The position numbers and the translations under genes are program-made. 19,713 bases of DNA, taken from positions 1-19,713 of the forward strand of contig CAYXQF010000035.1 in the NCBI GenBank assembly GCA_964466625.1, given 5' to 3'. Positions 7,403-15,227 of this stretch are shown here, in pieces. Position 1 is the first letter of the stretch, and the number at the start of each line of letters is the position of its first letter. A model generated the notes under the pieces. It ran no database searches and was not told where the DNA came from. It saw only the letters and a list, made by a program, of their open reading frames with translations. The DNA is from QALR01 sp964466625 (GTDB taxonomy: Bacteria > Bacillota > Clostridia > Oscillospirales > CAG-272).

Positions 7403-9436
7403 ATGCCGAAGAAAGAAAAAACAGGAAAACTGAATATATCGGGCGTCGTGCTTTGCGCCGCCCTGGGTGCTATCGCGCTTGCGGTGAGCGCCTTGCTGGT
7501 CATTTATACGGACTATCCGCCGCAGAGGATCCTTGTCATCACGCTGATCGCATACGTTGGTGTGCTTGGCGCGCTTTTGATCCTTTTCGCGGTGCTGAAC
7601 CGTACGCTGATCGGCATCGGCAGTGCGGAGATGAATGCTTCTATTTTTGGCGGATTATCTCTCGAGTTGATACAAAAGCTGCATTTGCCGATTCTCATTT
7701 GTGATGATAAGGGCAAGATCGTGTGGTATAATCGCGCTCTGTCCTCTAAATTCCGCTCAAAAGGCGTTTTGTATGGAAAATACGTGGATAACATCTGCAA
7801 TGCGACGGTGGAAAGAATCCGCAAGGGCGGAGAAGAAGTCGTTTTCCTCGCGGCAGGCGACGTGTCCGAAGAGCCGATGGAAACGTGGGCTGCAACGGAC
7901 TATTGCGTGACAGCGCGCGGTAAGGTCTACGACATTATCCTTTTTGAAAATACGACGGAAGTCCGCACGCTCACAGCGAAGCTGCACGATGAAGATACTT
8001 TGATTGCGTACGCCGTTATCGATAACCTTGACGAACTGATGCAGTACGTTCAGGAAGCGTACGGTAACGCCGCGACCGAAGTGGAATCGATCCTGCGCCG
8101 CCACATGGAGCGCATCGGCGGCGTTATCCGCAGCTACGGACACAATAAATTTATCTGTGTCTTTGCCGCAAAGCATCTTGTCGCATTTGAGCAGGATCGC
8201 TTCTCTATGCTCGATGAGATCCGCGAGATCCACGTCGGAGAAACCATGCTTCCCGTGACGATCTCCATGGGTATCGCGAAGATTCCCGGCACGCTTTATG
8301 AAAAAGAACGTGCGACCCAAAGTGCGCTGGATATGGCTTTGCAGCGCGGCGGTGACCAGGTCGTTATCAAAACTCCCGACGATTTTGAATATTACGGCGG
8401 TAAGATCAAAACCATTCCGAAGCGTACCAAGGTACGTGCGCGCGTTATCGCCAATGAGCTTCTCATGCTCATTTCTGCGGCGGATAACGTCATCGTTATG
8501 GGGCATAAATTCCCCGACTTCGACGCGTTTGCGTCCTGCGTGGCGGTTGCCCGCCTTGCGAAATTCTGCGGTGTGCAGGTATTCATCGTTATGGACAAAA
8601 ATGCACCGAACGTAAAATCTTGTTTTGCACGTTTGGAAGGGGATCCCGCATATGAAAATCTCTTTGTGGATTCCACCGTGGCACAGGATATGATCCGAAG
8701 CAATACGCTTGCCATCGTCGTGGACGTAAACAATCTTGATTTCTGCGAAGCGCCTGACGTGGTCAACACGGTGAAAAACTTCGTGGTCATCGACCATCAC
8801 AGAAAAACCGCGGAATACAAAAATAAACCGAAGATCGTTTATATCGAGCCTTCCGCAAGCTCCGCATCTGAGCTTCTCAGCGAATTTCTCGAACAGATCC
8901 TCACTCCCGGTACATTGCCGAAGGTGGAAGCGGAATTTTTGCTTGCAGGCATGCTTCTCGATACGAAGCATTTCACACACAATACAGGGGTGCGAACCTT
9001 CTCCTCTGCGCTTTATCTGCGCGGCGAAGGCGCAAATCCTTTGGAATCGCAAGAGTTTTTCAAAATGGACGTCAAGGATTTCGTTTCCGAAGCCAAATTC
9101 GAAAACAATATCGTTGTGTATAAATCCGTGATTGCGATCGCGCTGAACGAGAGCGAGGATAACACCGTTCTTGAGCGTGTCAACGCCGCAAGAGCCGCGG
9201 ATAGACTTCTCGGTGTAGAAGGCGTGCAAGCTTCGTTTGCACTTTGCCGCATCGACGATACGGTGCATATCTCCGCACGTTCGCAAGGTAAGATCAACGT
9301 GCAGCTCATTCTTGAAAAGCTGGGCGGCGGCGGTCACTTCGATTCCGCGGGCGCACAGAAAAAGAGTTATACGCTGGAAAAAGCGCTGGAAGAACTGCGT
9401 GACGCGATCGACGAATATTTTGACGAAAATATGTAA
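7403..9436 (+). CDS. gdpP: Cyclic-di-AMP phosphodiesterase GdpP (YybT family)
   Basis: A 677-residue membrane enzyme that hydrolyses c-di-AMP to pApA, lowering a signal that controls potassium, osmotic balance and wall stress. Two membrane helices (about 12-36 and 42-65) are followed by a PAS-like domain (about 88-185). A degenerate GGDEF domain (about 195-325) ends with the family's GGDQ at 316-319. The DHH-DHHA1 module follows: GHKFPDFD at 367-374, Asp441, DHHR at 464-467, LLDTKHFTHNTG at 518-529 and GGGGHFDSAGA at 641-651. All key metal ligands expected for DHH activity are visible. The second motif reads VVDVNN where I would expect VVDTHK-like residues. GGAAGGAGA precedes the ATG. The length matches the family (about 650-680). 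Confidence 0.95.
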   Translation: MPKKEKTGKLNISGVVLCAALGAIALAVSALLVIYTDYPPQRILVITLIAYVGVLGALLILFAVLNRTLIGIGSAEMNASIFGGLSLELIQKLHLPILICDDKGKIVWYNRALSSKFRSKGVLYGKYVDNICNATVERIRKGGEEVVFLAAGDVSEEPMETWAATDYCVTARGKVYDIILFENTTEVRTLTAKLHDEDTLIAYAVIDNLDELMQYVQEAYGNAATEVESILRRHMERIGGVIRSYGHNKFICVFAAKHLVAFEQDRFSMLDEIREIHVGETMLPVTISMGIAKIPGTLYEKERATQSALDMALQRGGDQVVIKTPDDFEYYGGKIKTIPKRTKVRARVIANELLMLISAADNVIVMGHKFPDFDAFASCVAVARLAKFCGVQVFIVMDKNAPNVKSCFARLEGDPAYENLFVDSTVAQDMIRSNTLAIVVDVNNLDFCEAPDVVNTVKNFVVIDHHRKTAEYKNKPKIVYIEPSASSASELLSEFLEQILTPGTLPKVEAEFLLAGMLLDTKHFTHNTGVRTFSSALYLRGEGANPLESQEFFKMDVKDFVSEAKFENNIVVYKSVIAIALNESEDNTVLERVNAARAADRLLGVEGVQASFALCRIDDTVHISARSQGKINVQLILEKLGGGGHFDSAGAQKKSYTLEKALEELRDAIDEYFDENM

Positions 9437-9475
9437 TCCTACAAAAAATTTCATAAAAAGAGAGGTAAATTTCTT

Positions 9476-10216
9476 ATGAAGAGTAAAGTTTGGGCACACA
9501 GAGGCGCATCGGCATACGCGCCTGAAAACTCCCTCGAAGCATTTCAGATGGCGATCGACATGAAAGCTCATGGCATTGAGCTTGATATTTACGAAACTGC
9601 CGACGGTAAACTGGTCATTCATCATGATAACGATATCAAACGTATGACGAACGGTGTGGAGGCGAAGATCCTCGAAACCGATTTTGCTACCCTGCGCTCC
9701 TATAATTTTAACGGCAAATGGGGCGATCAGTACGGTTTTGTTAAGATTCCCGAACTTTCCGAAGTTCTCGATCTTTTCAAGAATACAGGCATGATGATCA
9801 ACGTGGAACTCAAGCAAGGTTCCGTTAATTATCTCAAAGCTATCAATGAGATGGTGCAGAAATTTGATATGCAGGAGCAGATCATTTATTCTTCCTTTGA
9901 CCATGTGAAGCTTGCTCAAATGAAAAAGATCAATCCGAATGCCGACACCGCAACGCTTTACACCGATCCGATGTATGAACCGTGGTGCTATGGCAAAATG
10001 CTCGGACTGAAGGCGGTTCACCCGCACTACCAGCAGCTTTACCGCTACGAAGAATACGGCATGGATTTCGTGAAAAACGCGCATGAAAACGGCATCGAAG
10101 TCAACGTTTGGACGCCGAATAAGCCGGGCATTATCCGCCACGTTGCCAAAGCCGGCGTGGATCACATCATCACAGACTATCCCGATGTGGCATTGCAGAT
10201 CGTTGATGAACTCTAA
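9476..10216 (+). CDS. Glycerophosphodiester phosphodiesterase family protein
   Basis: A 246-residue soluble enzyme with the GDPD TIM barrel and no signal peptide, so probably cytoplasmic. It would release glycerol-3-phosphate from deacylated phospholipids. The catalytic signature is intact: AHRGASAYAPENSLEAF with His8 and Arg9, GIELDIYETADGKLVIHHD with Glu35, Asp37 and His50, and NVELK with Glu111 and Lys113. The C-terminal VNVWTPN and GVDHIITDYPD are also typical. It starts 39 bases after gdpP with AGAGAGG upstream, so it is probably the last gene of the hprK operon. A strong terminator follows. Confidence 0.92.
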   Translation: MKSKVWAHRGASAYAPENSLEAFQMAIDMKAHGIELDIYETADGKLVIHHDNDIKRMTNGVEAKILETDFATLRSYNFNGKWGDQYGFVKIPELSEVLDLFKNTGMMINVELKQGSVNYLKAINEMVQKFDMQEQIIYSSFDHVKLAQMKKINPNADTATLYTDPMYEPWCYGKMLGLKAVHPHYQQLYRYEEYGMDFVKNAHENGIEVNVWTPNKPGIIRHVAKAGVDHIITDYPDVALQIVDEL

Positions 10217-10222
10217 AAAAAG

Positions 10223-10256
10223 AAAGCGAGAACTTTTTGTTCTCGCTTTTTCTTTT
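10223..10256 (+). terminator. Intrinsic terminator of the hprK-yybS-gdpP-gdpD operon
   Basis: AAAGCGAGAAC (10223-10233), loop TTTTT, GTTCTCGCTTT (10239-10249) form a perfect 11-bp stem followed by a T-rich run (TTCTTTT). Confidence 0.95.
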
Positions 10257-10313
10257 GGGACGCTGTCCCAAACCCTGCCCAAGGGACGTATCCCTTGGGA
10301 ATCCCGATGGGAT
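10257..10313. repeat. Cluster of three short hairpins after feoAB
   Basis: GGGA/TCCC (10257-10260 and 10266-10269), CCCAAGGGA/TCCCTTGGG (10278-10286 and 10291-10299, loop CGTA) and ATCCC/GGGAT (10301-10305 and 10309-10313) sit in tandem in the convergent gap. On the minus strand the cluster starts five bases after the feoAB stop. The middle hairpin resembles one in the cluster at 12731-12750. Confidence 0.75.
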
Positions 10314-10318
10314 AAAAC

Positions 10319-12604
10319 TTATAAAATTGCAAAGATCAGTGCCATCGCCATGCAAATGAGTATGCCGAAAACGGTGGGAATGAGTGCGGAAAGCGCCGCA
10401 TAGCGCCATTTCCCCGTTTCCTTTTTCACGGTGAGAAGCGTGGTGGTGCAGGGTGAATGAAGCACGGAAAAGAGAAGAAAGCAAACGGCGGTGCTGACTG
10501 TCCAGCCATTTTCCATGAGAAGCGCGGAAAGGGAAGAAAGATCCGAAAGCGGAGCGAGAATACCGCCTCCGCTATAAAGCATGACGGCAAGGGGTAAGAC
10601 GATCTCATTTGCAGGAAGTCCCAAGAGAAAAGCGAGCAGAAGCTCACCGTCAAGCCCCATCAGCGCACCGAAAGGCTCCAGAAAACCGCAAATATGCGCG
10701 GTGATTGGAAGTCCGCCGATGTGAATCTTCACGAGCAGAAAGATGATGATGCCTGCAGGCGCGGCGACCGCCACAGCTCTGCCGAGGACGAAAAGCGTGC
10801 GGTCAAGAAGCGAGCGGAGCAGGATTTTGCCGATCTGCGGTCTGCGGTAAGGCGGAAGCTCCAGAATGAAAGAGGAAGGCTCACCCTTCAGAAGCGTTTT
10901 GGAAAGAATTTTCGACGTGACAAGCGTTGCCATAACGCCGACGGTGAGCAAAAGCACCAAAATTCCTGCCGCTAAAAAAGAAGAAAAAACGCCGCCTGCA
11001 CCTACGAAAAAAAGCGTTGCCACAGCAATCATGGCAGGGAAACGTCCGTTGCAAGGCATAAAGCCTGCCGTCAGGATCGCAAGCAAACGTTCTCTTTTGG
11101 AATCAATGATGCGCGCCCCTACAACGCCCACAGCATTACAACCAAGCCCCATGCACATGCAAAGCCCTTGTTTGCCGCAAGCGTTGCACCCGCTGAAAAG
11201 CCCGTCAAGGTTGTAAGCCACGCGCGGAAGATAGCCGACGTCCTCCAAGATCGTGAAAAGCGGAAAAAAGATCGCCATGGGCGGTAACATAACGGAAACG
11301 ATCCACGTGACAACGCGATATAGTCCATAGGTCAGGAGTTCTGTGAGTGGGACACCGATGCCGAGCGACGCGAGAAAGCCGTATAGATGCGGCTCCAGCG
11401 CCGTGAAAAGCGAGGAAAGCAAAGAAGATGGCAGGTTCGCGCCTTCGATCGTGAGCCAGAAAAGGAGCGCGAGAAGCAGGAGCATGATGGGAATCCCGAA
11501 GCGGCGGCTCGTCAGAATTTTGTCGGTGCGGTGCGTGTTTTGCCGCTTTTCCGACGTGATGACCTCCCCCGCAAGGGCTTTTCCCACGCGCAAAGGACGG
11601 GCGGCGATCTCCTCGGTGATCTTCTTTTCATCGAAGCCTTTTTCCGCAAGTTTTTTTCGTTCTTCTGCCGCGATTTTCATCAGCGATGGATATTTTTCCG
11701 AAAACACGGCTTGCCCTTCCAAAAGACGCAAAGCCAAAAAGCGCGGCGGCACAGCGAGCTCTTTTTCCGCTTCCATGGCGTTCTGCAGATGAGAGATCGC
11801 TTCTTCGATCGCTGCATGGTATGTAACCCGAATCGGCTTTTTGGAAAAGCCTTCCGAAAGACGCGGAAAGATCTTCTCGATGCCCTCTTTTTTGCCGGCA
11901 CTCGTCGGCACGACGGGAACACCGAGCAAAGCCTCCAGCTTTTCCGTATCCACGATAATGCCGTGGCGCCTTGCCTCGTCCATGAGGTTCAAACACACGA
12001 GCACGTTTGGTGTGATCTCCAAAATATCCAGCAAAAGTGCCAGATTGCGCGCAAGCGCGGTCGCATCGCAAACGAAAATGACGGCGTTCGCCTCACCCGA
12101 CAGCAGAAAGTCGCGCGTGACTTCTTCCTCGGCGGAATGGCTCGCCAAAGAATATGTTCCCGGCAGATCCACGAGCGTGTAGCGGCGATCTTCATATTTA
12201 TGATACCCAACGGCAGTCGCAACGGTCTTGCCCGTCCAGTTGCCCGTGTGCTGATGCAGACCGGTCAGCGCGTTGAAAACGGTGCTTTTTCCCACGTTGG
12301 GATTGCCGACAAGCGCAATAACCGTGTCTTTTTCCCCTTTTTCAGGCACCTTTTTTTCTTTTTCCTCGTCCATGGCAACGAAAATATTTTGTGCGTCCTT
12401 TTTTCTCAGCGCGATGACAGCGCCGCAGATCTCGTAAGCATCAAGCCCTCCGAAAGGTGCGCTTCCGCATTTTTTCACGGTTTCCCCCACGATGCACCCG
12501 ATGTCAAAAAGCCGTCGCCCGATATTTTCCGACGGCAAAATTTCCGTGATCGTGCCGCTCTCGCCGACAGGAAGCGCCGAAAGCGGACGCGTTTCTATGG
12601 TCAT
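10319..12604 (-). CDS. feoB: Ferrous iron transporter: FeoA-FeoB fusion
   Basis: A 761-residue Fe(II) importer of the cytoplasmic membrane. Residues 1-76 form an SH3-like FeoA domain (LPVGESGTITEI, GRRLFDIG, GGLDAYEICGAVIALRK), linked by a Lys/Glu-rich spacer (79-93) to FeoB. The G domain has G1 GNPNVGKST (100-108), G2 TGNWTGKTV (120-128), G3 DLPG (146-149) and G4 NLMD (206-209). The membrane part begins near 370 and contains EDVGYLPR (454-461). It then has a cysteine-rich segment (Cys473, 476, 482, 484, 489) and MPCNGRFP (516-523), typical of a Firmicutes FeoB branch distinct from the E. coli type. AAGGGGA precedes the ATG. No separate feoA is nearby and I see no convincing Fur box. Confidence 0.95.
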   Translation of the reverse strand: MTIETRPLSALPVGESGTITEILPSENIGRRLFDIGCIVGETVKKCGSAPFGGLDAYEICGAVIALRKKDAQNIFVAMDEEKEKKVPEKGEKDTVIALVGNPNVGKSTVFNALTGLHQHTGNWTGKTVATAVGYHKYEDRRYTLVDLPGTYSLASHSAEEEVTRDFLLSGEANAVIFVCDATALARNLALLLDILEITPNVLVCLNLMDEARRHGIIVDTEKLEALLGVPVVPTSAGKKEGIEKIFPRLSEGFSKKPIRVTYHAAIEEAISHLQNAMEAEKELAVPPRFLALRLLEGQAVFSEKYPSLMKIAAEERKKLAEKGFDEKKITEEIAARPLRVGKALAGEVITSEKRQNTHRTDKILTSRRFGIPIMLLLLALLFWLTIEGANLPSSLLSSLFTALEPHLYGFLASLGIGVPLTELLTYGLYRVVTWIVSVMLPPMAIFFPLFTILEDVGYLPRVAYNLDGLFSGCNACGKQGLCMCMGLGCNAVGVVGARIIDSKRERLLAILTAGFMPCNGRFPAMIAVATLFFVGAGGVFSSFLAAGILVLLLTVGVMATLVTSKILSKTLLKGEPSSFILELPPYRRPQIGKILLRSLLDRTLFVLGRAVAVAAPAGIIIFLLVKIHIGGLPITAHICGFLEPFGALMGLDGELLLAFLLGLPANEIVLPLAVMLYSGGGILAPLSDLSSLSALLMENGWTVSTAVCFLLFSVLHSPCTTTLLTVKKETGKWRYAALSALIPTVFGILICMAMALIFAIL

Positions 12605-12670
12605 AAGGATTTCCCCTTTTTGTTTCTTAGTTTGCTGTTACCAATGTATGCAAAGCGGCGATTTTTGCGC

Positions 12671-12709
12671 AAAAAATATCCCCTTGCTAAAACTATCGCA
12701 AGAGGATAT
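12671..12709 (-). terminator. Intrinsic terminator downstream of the mgsA/ydcF-like unit
   Basis: On the minus strand ATATCCTCTTGC (12709-12698), a 10-base loop and GCAAGGGGATAT (12687-12676) form a 12-bp stem with one G-T pair, followed by a run of T (12676-12671). It separates this unit from feoAB. Confidence 0.88.
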
Positions 12710-12730
12710 CTGTCATTTATGTTTTGGGTT

Positions 12731-12798
12731 CAAAGGGACAAGTCCCTTTGCAGGTTACAAGGGCAGAGCCCTTGTCGGTGCTTGAGGCAGAGCCTCAA
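12731..12798. repeat. Cluster of three short perfect hairpins
   Basis: In tandem: CAAAGGGAC/GTCCCTTTG (12731-12739 and 12742-12750, two-base AA spacer), ACAAGGGC/GCCCTTGT (12757-12764 and 12768-12775, AGA loop) and TTGAGGC/GCCTCAA (12782-12788 and 12792-12798, AGA loop). The last one includes the TGA stop of the ydcF-like gene. All lie between that stop and its terminator. Confidence 0.85.
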
Positions 12799-13415
12799 TA
12801 TTCGTTCGCAAGACAAAGAACGAAATCTTTCGCTCGCGCCAGAAGCTCGCGAACGTCGCGGTAAGCTTGGCCGACGTAGCGGAAGATCGCCGCATCAGCG
12901 CCTGTCGCTTCCATGTCCATGTCGTTTGCGATGTAAAGCGCGCGGTAGAGATGATATTTTTGCGTCACGATCACAAGATTTTCTTCATGAAAGACCGTTT
13001 TCGCGCGAAAAACAGACTCATAAGTCGAATAACCTTCGCCGTCACAGAGGATATCTTTCTCGGCTACACCCTTTTCCAACGCGTAAGCTTTCATGGCGCG
13101 GACTTCACCGACGCCGCTGTCATCGCCCGAAAGCAGAAGCTTTTGCGCTTTTCCTTCGTGATAGAGCGCGATGCCCGTATCCATGCGATCACGGAGCATA
13201 TCCGAAAGTCTGCCGTCTTTATGCACCTTGGCACCAAGGACGAGTGCGGTTGCGCCGTCACCAGGGGTGGCGTCCACCTGCGCGCGTGTGGAAGAAAAAA
13301 CAATGGCGTTCGGCACGAGAACGGCGCAGATTCCGATCAGAAAAAGGGCGGCAACGATGACAAAAAGGACGCGAAAGGCTTTATTTTTACAAAGTTTCCG
13401 CACGTTTTGCCACAT
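12795..13415 (-). CDS. YdcF/SanA-like (DUF218) membrane-anchored protein
   Basis: A 206-residue protein with one N-terminal membrane helix (about 14-35) and a DUF218 domain. Motifs are ALVLGAKVHKDGRLSDMLRDR (57-77), LLLSGDD (93-99), YALEKGV...DGEGYSTYES (111-134) and VIVTQKYHLYRAL (148-160). Relatives such as SanA are linked to envelope barrier function, but the biochemical activity is unclear. The ATG at 13415 lies inside the end of mgsA (29-base overlap) and has no clear ribosome binding site, so translation is probably coupled to mgsA. A start a few codons later cannot be excluded. Confidence 0.87.
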   Translation of the reverse strand: MWQNVRKLCKNKAFRVLFVIVAALFLIGICAVLVPNAIVFSSTRAQVDATPGDGATALVLGAKVHKDGRLSDMLRDRMDTGIALYHEGKAQKLLLSGDDSGVGEVRAMKAYALEKGVAEKDILCDGEGYSTYESVFRAKTVFHEENLVIVTQKYHLYRALYIANDMDMEATGADAAIFRYVGQAYRDVRELLARAKDFVLCLANEY

Positions 13416-13860
13416 TCTGACGGAAATTGATCAGCTTTCTGGTGTATTCCGATTCCATAAAGGGACTTGTGATGATGAAATCGGCGGTTGCGCGGTTGTT
13501 GGCGATCGGAATATCAAAGACCTGCGCGATACGAAGAAGTGCTTTTACGTCGGGATCATGCGGCTGTGCCTGCAGGGGATCGGAAAAGAAGATCACAAGG
13601 TCGATCTGACCGTTTACGATCTTGGCGCCGATCTGTTGGTCACCGCCGAGCGGGCCGCTGTTGTAGCCGCGAATGGGAAGTCCTGTCTTGTCGGCGATCA
13701 TTTTCGCCGTGGTGCCTGTTCCGCAAAGGAAATGATGCTCGAGGATCTTTTTATGATTCATGCACCAATCAATGATTTCGGGTTTTTTGTTGTCATGCGC
13801 GATGAGCGCGATGGTCTTTTGTCTTGGTAATGTACATTCAACGAATTCGTTTTCAAACAT
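13387..13860 (-). CDS. mgsA: Methylglyoxal synthase
   Basis: A 157-residue cytoplasmic enzyme that converts dihydroxyacetone phosphate to methylglyoxal and phosphate, a bypass of lower glycolysis under phosphate shortage or sugar excess. Motifs are IALIAHDNKK (17-26, with His22 and Asp23), LCGTGTTA (45-52), GPLGGDQQIGA (69-79, Asp74), FFSDPLQAQPHDPDVKALLR (91-110, with Asp94, His101 and Asp104) and NNRATADF (121-128). The start is set at ATG 13860 because AAAGGA lies nine bases upstream. The earlier ATG at 13869 directly abuts that site and cannot use it. The C-terminal end overlaps the ydcF-like gene. Confidence 0.95.
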   Translation of the reverse strand: MFENEFVECTLPRQKTIALIAHDNKKPEIIDWCMNHKKILEHHFLCGTGTTAKMIADKTGLPIRGYNSGPLGGDQQIGAKIVNGQIDLVIFFSDPLQAQPHDPDVKALLRIAQVFDIPIANNRATADFIITSPFMESEYTRKLINFRQNVAKRAETL

Positions 13861-13911
13861 AGTGAGCATTCCTTTCTTTGATTTTCTCTGAAAATGAGGA
13901 CTTCTACATTC

Positions 13912-13940
13912 AGTTTAGCAACCGAAAAGGGGAATGTCAA
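13912..13940 (-). promoter_or_regulatory. Promoter of mgsA
   Basis: On the minus strand the -35 is a perfect TTGACA (13940-13935) and the -10 is TAAACT (13917-13912), with a 17-base spacer. It lies between the amidohydrolase gene and mgsA. Confidence 0.72.
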
Positions 13941-13967
13941 GCGAATTTTGCGGAATTTACAAAAAAA

Positions 13968-15158
13968 TCATACTTCCGAGCGTAAGAACGCCACCGCATA
14001 TGCCGCATAAAGACTGCTTCCTACGAGCAGACAATTTTCATCAATGTCAAAATGACAGTTGTGCATTGCCACACCCGTTTCAAAAACGTCGGGATTGCGA
14101 GAGCCAACGTAAGCATAAACGCCGGGAACTTTCAAAATGTATTCCGCAAAATCGTCACCGCCAAGAGAAGGTTCGCCTACGGTGAGGACATTTTCTGCGC
14201 CGAAAAGTTCACATGCAACCTTTTGTGCTTCTTCTGCGGATGCTTTATCATTGATCAGCGGAGAAGTGAAATCCTTCCATTCAAGGGAAACTTCCCCACC
14301 GAAGGAAGCGGCAATGGATTTTGCGAGATTTTCGAGCTGTTCCGTGGTATTTTTTCTTGTTTCGGGGGTGAGACAACGAATTGTGCCTTCGAGTTCCGCT
14401 TCGGACGCGACGATGTTGTAAGCCGTTCCCGCGGTGATCTTGCCGATGCCGATGAGGACGTTATCCATCGGGCTTGTGCGGCGTGTGATGAGCGCTTGCG
14501 CGCTGACTACGATCTGCGACGCGATATATGCCGCGTCCACACCGAGATGCGGAGTGGAAACGTGCGCGGATTTGCCCGTCACGCGGATACGGAACCAGTC
14601 CACGCTCGCGTTGTTGGGGCCGGGAATGAGAGAAACCTTGCCTGCGTCGGTTTTGGAAGCGACGTGGATACCGAACGTGCGGTCAGCACCGTCCACAAGT
14701 CCCTCGTCAATGAAAATGCGCGCTCCGTAGCCGATCTCCTCTGCCTGCTGGAAGTGCAAACGCACGGTGCCGCCGAAGCGATCTTTGTTTTCCGCGAGCA
14801 GTCTTGCCGCACCGAGAAGGCTTGCCGTGTGCGCATCGTGTCCGCAAGCGTGCATCACGCCTTCGTTTCGGCTCTTATATGCACATTCGTGCTCTTCCGT
14901 CACGGCAAGTGCGTCGGTATCCGCACGCAAAACAATGGTCTTTTTGCCTTCACCCGTGCCGTGAATTTCAGCATAAACGCCCGTTTCACCCACGCGGCGA
15001 GGAGTAAGACCGAGCTTTTTCAGTTCTTCTTCGATCTTTTCCGCGGTCTTATATTCATTTTTTGAAATTTCGGGATACATATGAAAATGTCTGCGAAGTG
15101 CGATCACGTCCGCATGGATCTTTTTTGCTTCGTCAAGGAAATATTGTGTGTGTGTCAT
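13968..15158 (-). CDS. M20-family amidohydrolase / N-acyl amino acid hydrolase
   Basis: A 396-residue cytoplasmic metallohydrolase of the peptidase M20D group (hippurate hydrolase, N-acyl-amino acid amidohydrolase, N-acetyl-diaminopimelate deacetylase relatives). Motifs are LRRHFHMYPEIS (21-32), VLRADTDAL (76-84), MHACGHDAHTA (102-112, metal-binding Cys and His), QQAEEIGYGA (137-146) and GIHV (163-166). The late segment LGGDDFAEY precedes the C-terminal MHNCHFDIDE. The start is ATG 15158 with AAAGGA six bases upstream. It is downstream of metNIQ on the same strand with a 69-base gap and no terminator with a T run, so it may be expressed with the methionine importer and free methionine or another amino acid from N-acyl forms. 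That substrate is an inference. Confidence 0.9.
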   Translation of the reverse strand: MTHTQYFLDEAKKIHADVIALRRHFHMYPEISKNEYKTAEKIEEELKKLGLTPRRVGETGVYAEIHGTGEGKKTIVLRADTDALAVTEEHECAYKSRNEGVMHACGHDAHTASLLGAARLLAENKDRFGGTVRLHFQQAEEIGYGARIFIDEGLVDGADRTFGIHVASKTDAGKVSLIPGPNNASVDWFRIRVTGKSAHVSTPHLGVDAAYIASQIVVSAQALITRRTSPMDNVLIGIGKITAGTAYNIVASEAELEGTIRCLTPETRKNTTEQLENLAKSIAASFGGEVSLEWKDFTSPLINDKASAEEAQKVACELFGAENVLTVGEPSLGGDDFAEYILKVPGVYAYVGSRNPDVFETGVAMHNCHFDIDENCLLVGSSLYAAYAVAFLRSEV

Positions 15159-15181
15159 AGCAGTTCCTTTCGTATAATGAC

Positions 15182-15213
15182 AAGACTTCCACACGAGCTC
15201 GCATGGAAGTCTT
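15182..15213 (-). repeat. Long hairpin between metQ and the amidohydrolase
   Basis: On the minus strand AAGACTTCCA (15213-15204) and TGGAAGTCTT (15191-15182) form a 10-bp perfect stem around a 12-base loop that itself contains the palindrome CGAGCTCG. No T run follows on this strand, so it is not a standard terminator. An mRNA-stabilising or processing hairpin is possible. Confidence 0.6.
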
Positions 15214-15227
15214 TGAGGCTTTTTGGA

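Noticed and set aside
12731..12798. Possible CRISPR-like or mobile-element inverted repeat.
   Set aside because: The units are separate short palindromes with different sequences, no regular spacers, no target duplications and no transposase nearby.
11387..13360. A 657-codon plus-strand ORF across feoAB and the ydcF-like gene.
   Set aside because: It crosses two well-supported minus-strand genes, terminators and hairpin repeats. The Arg-rich translation has no family features.
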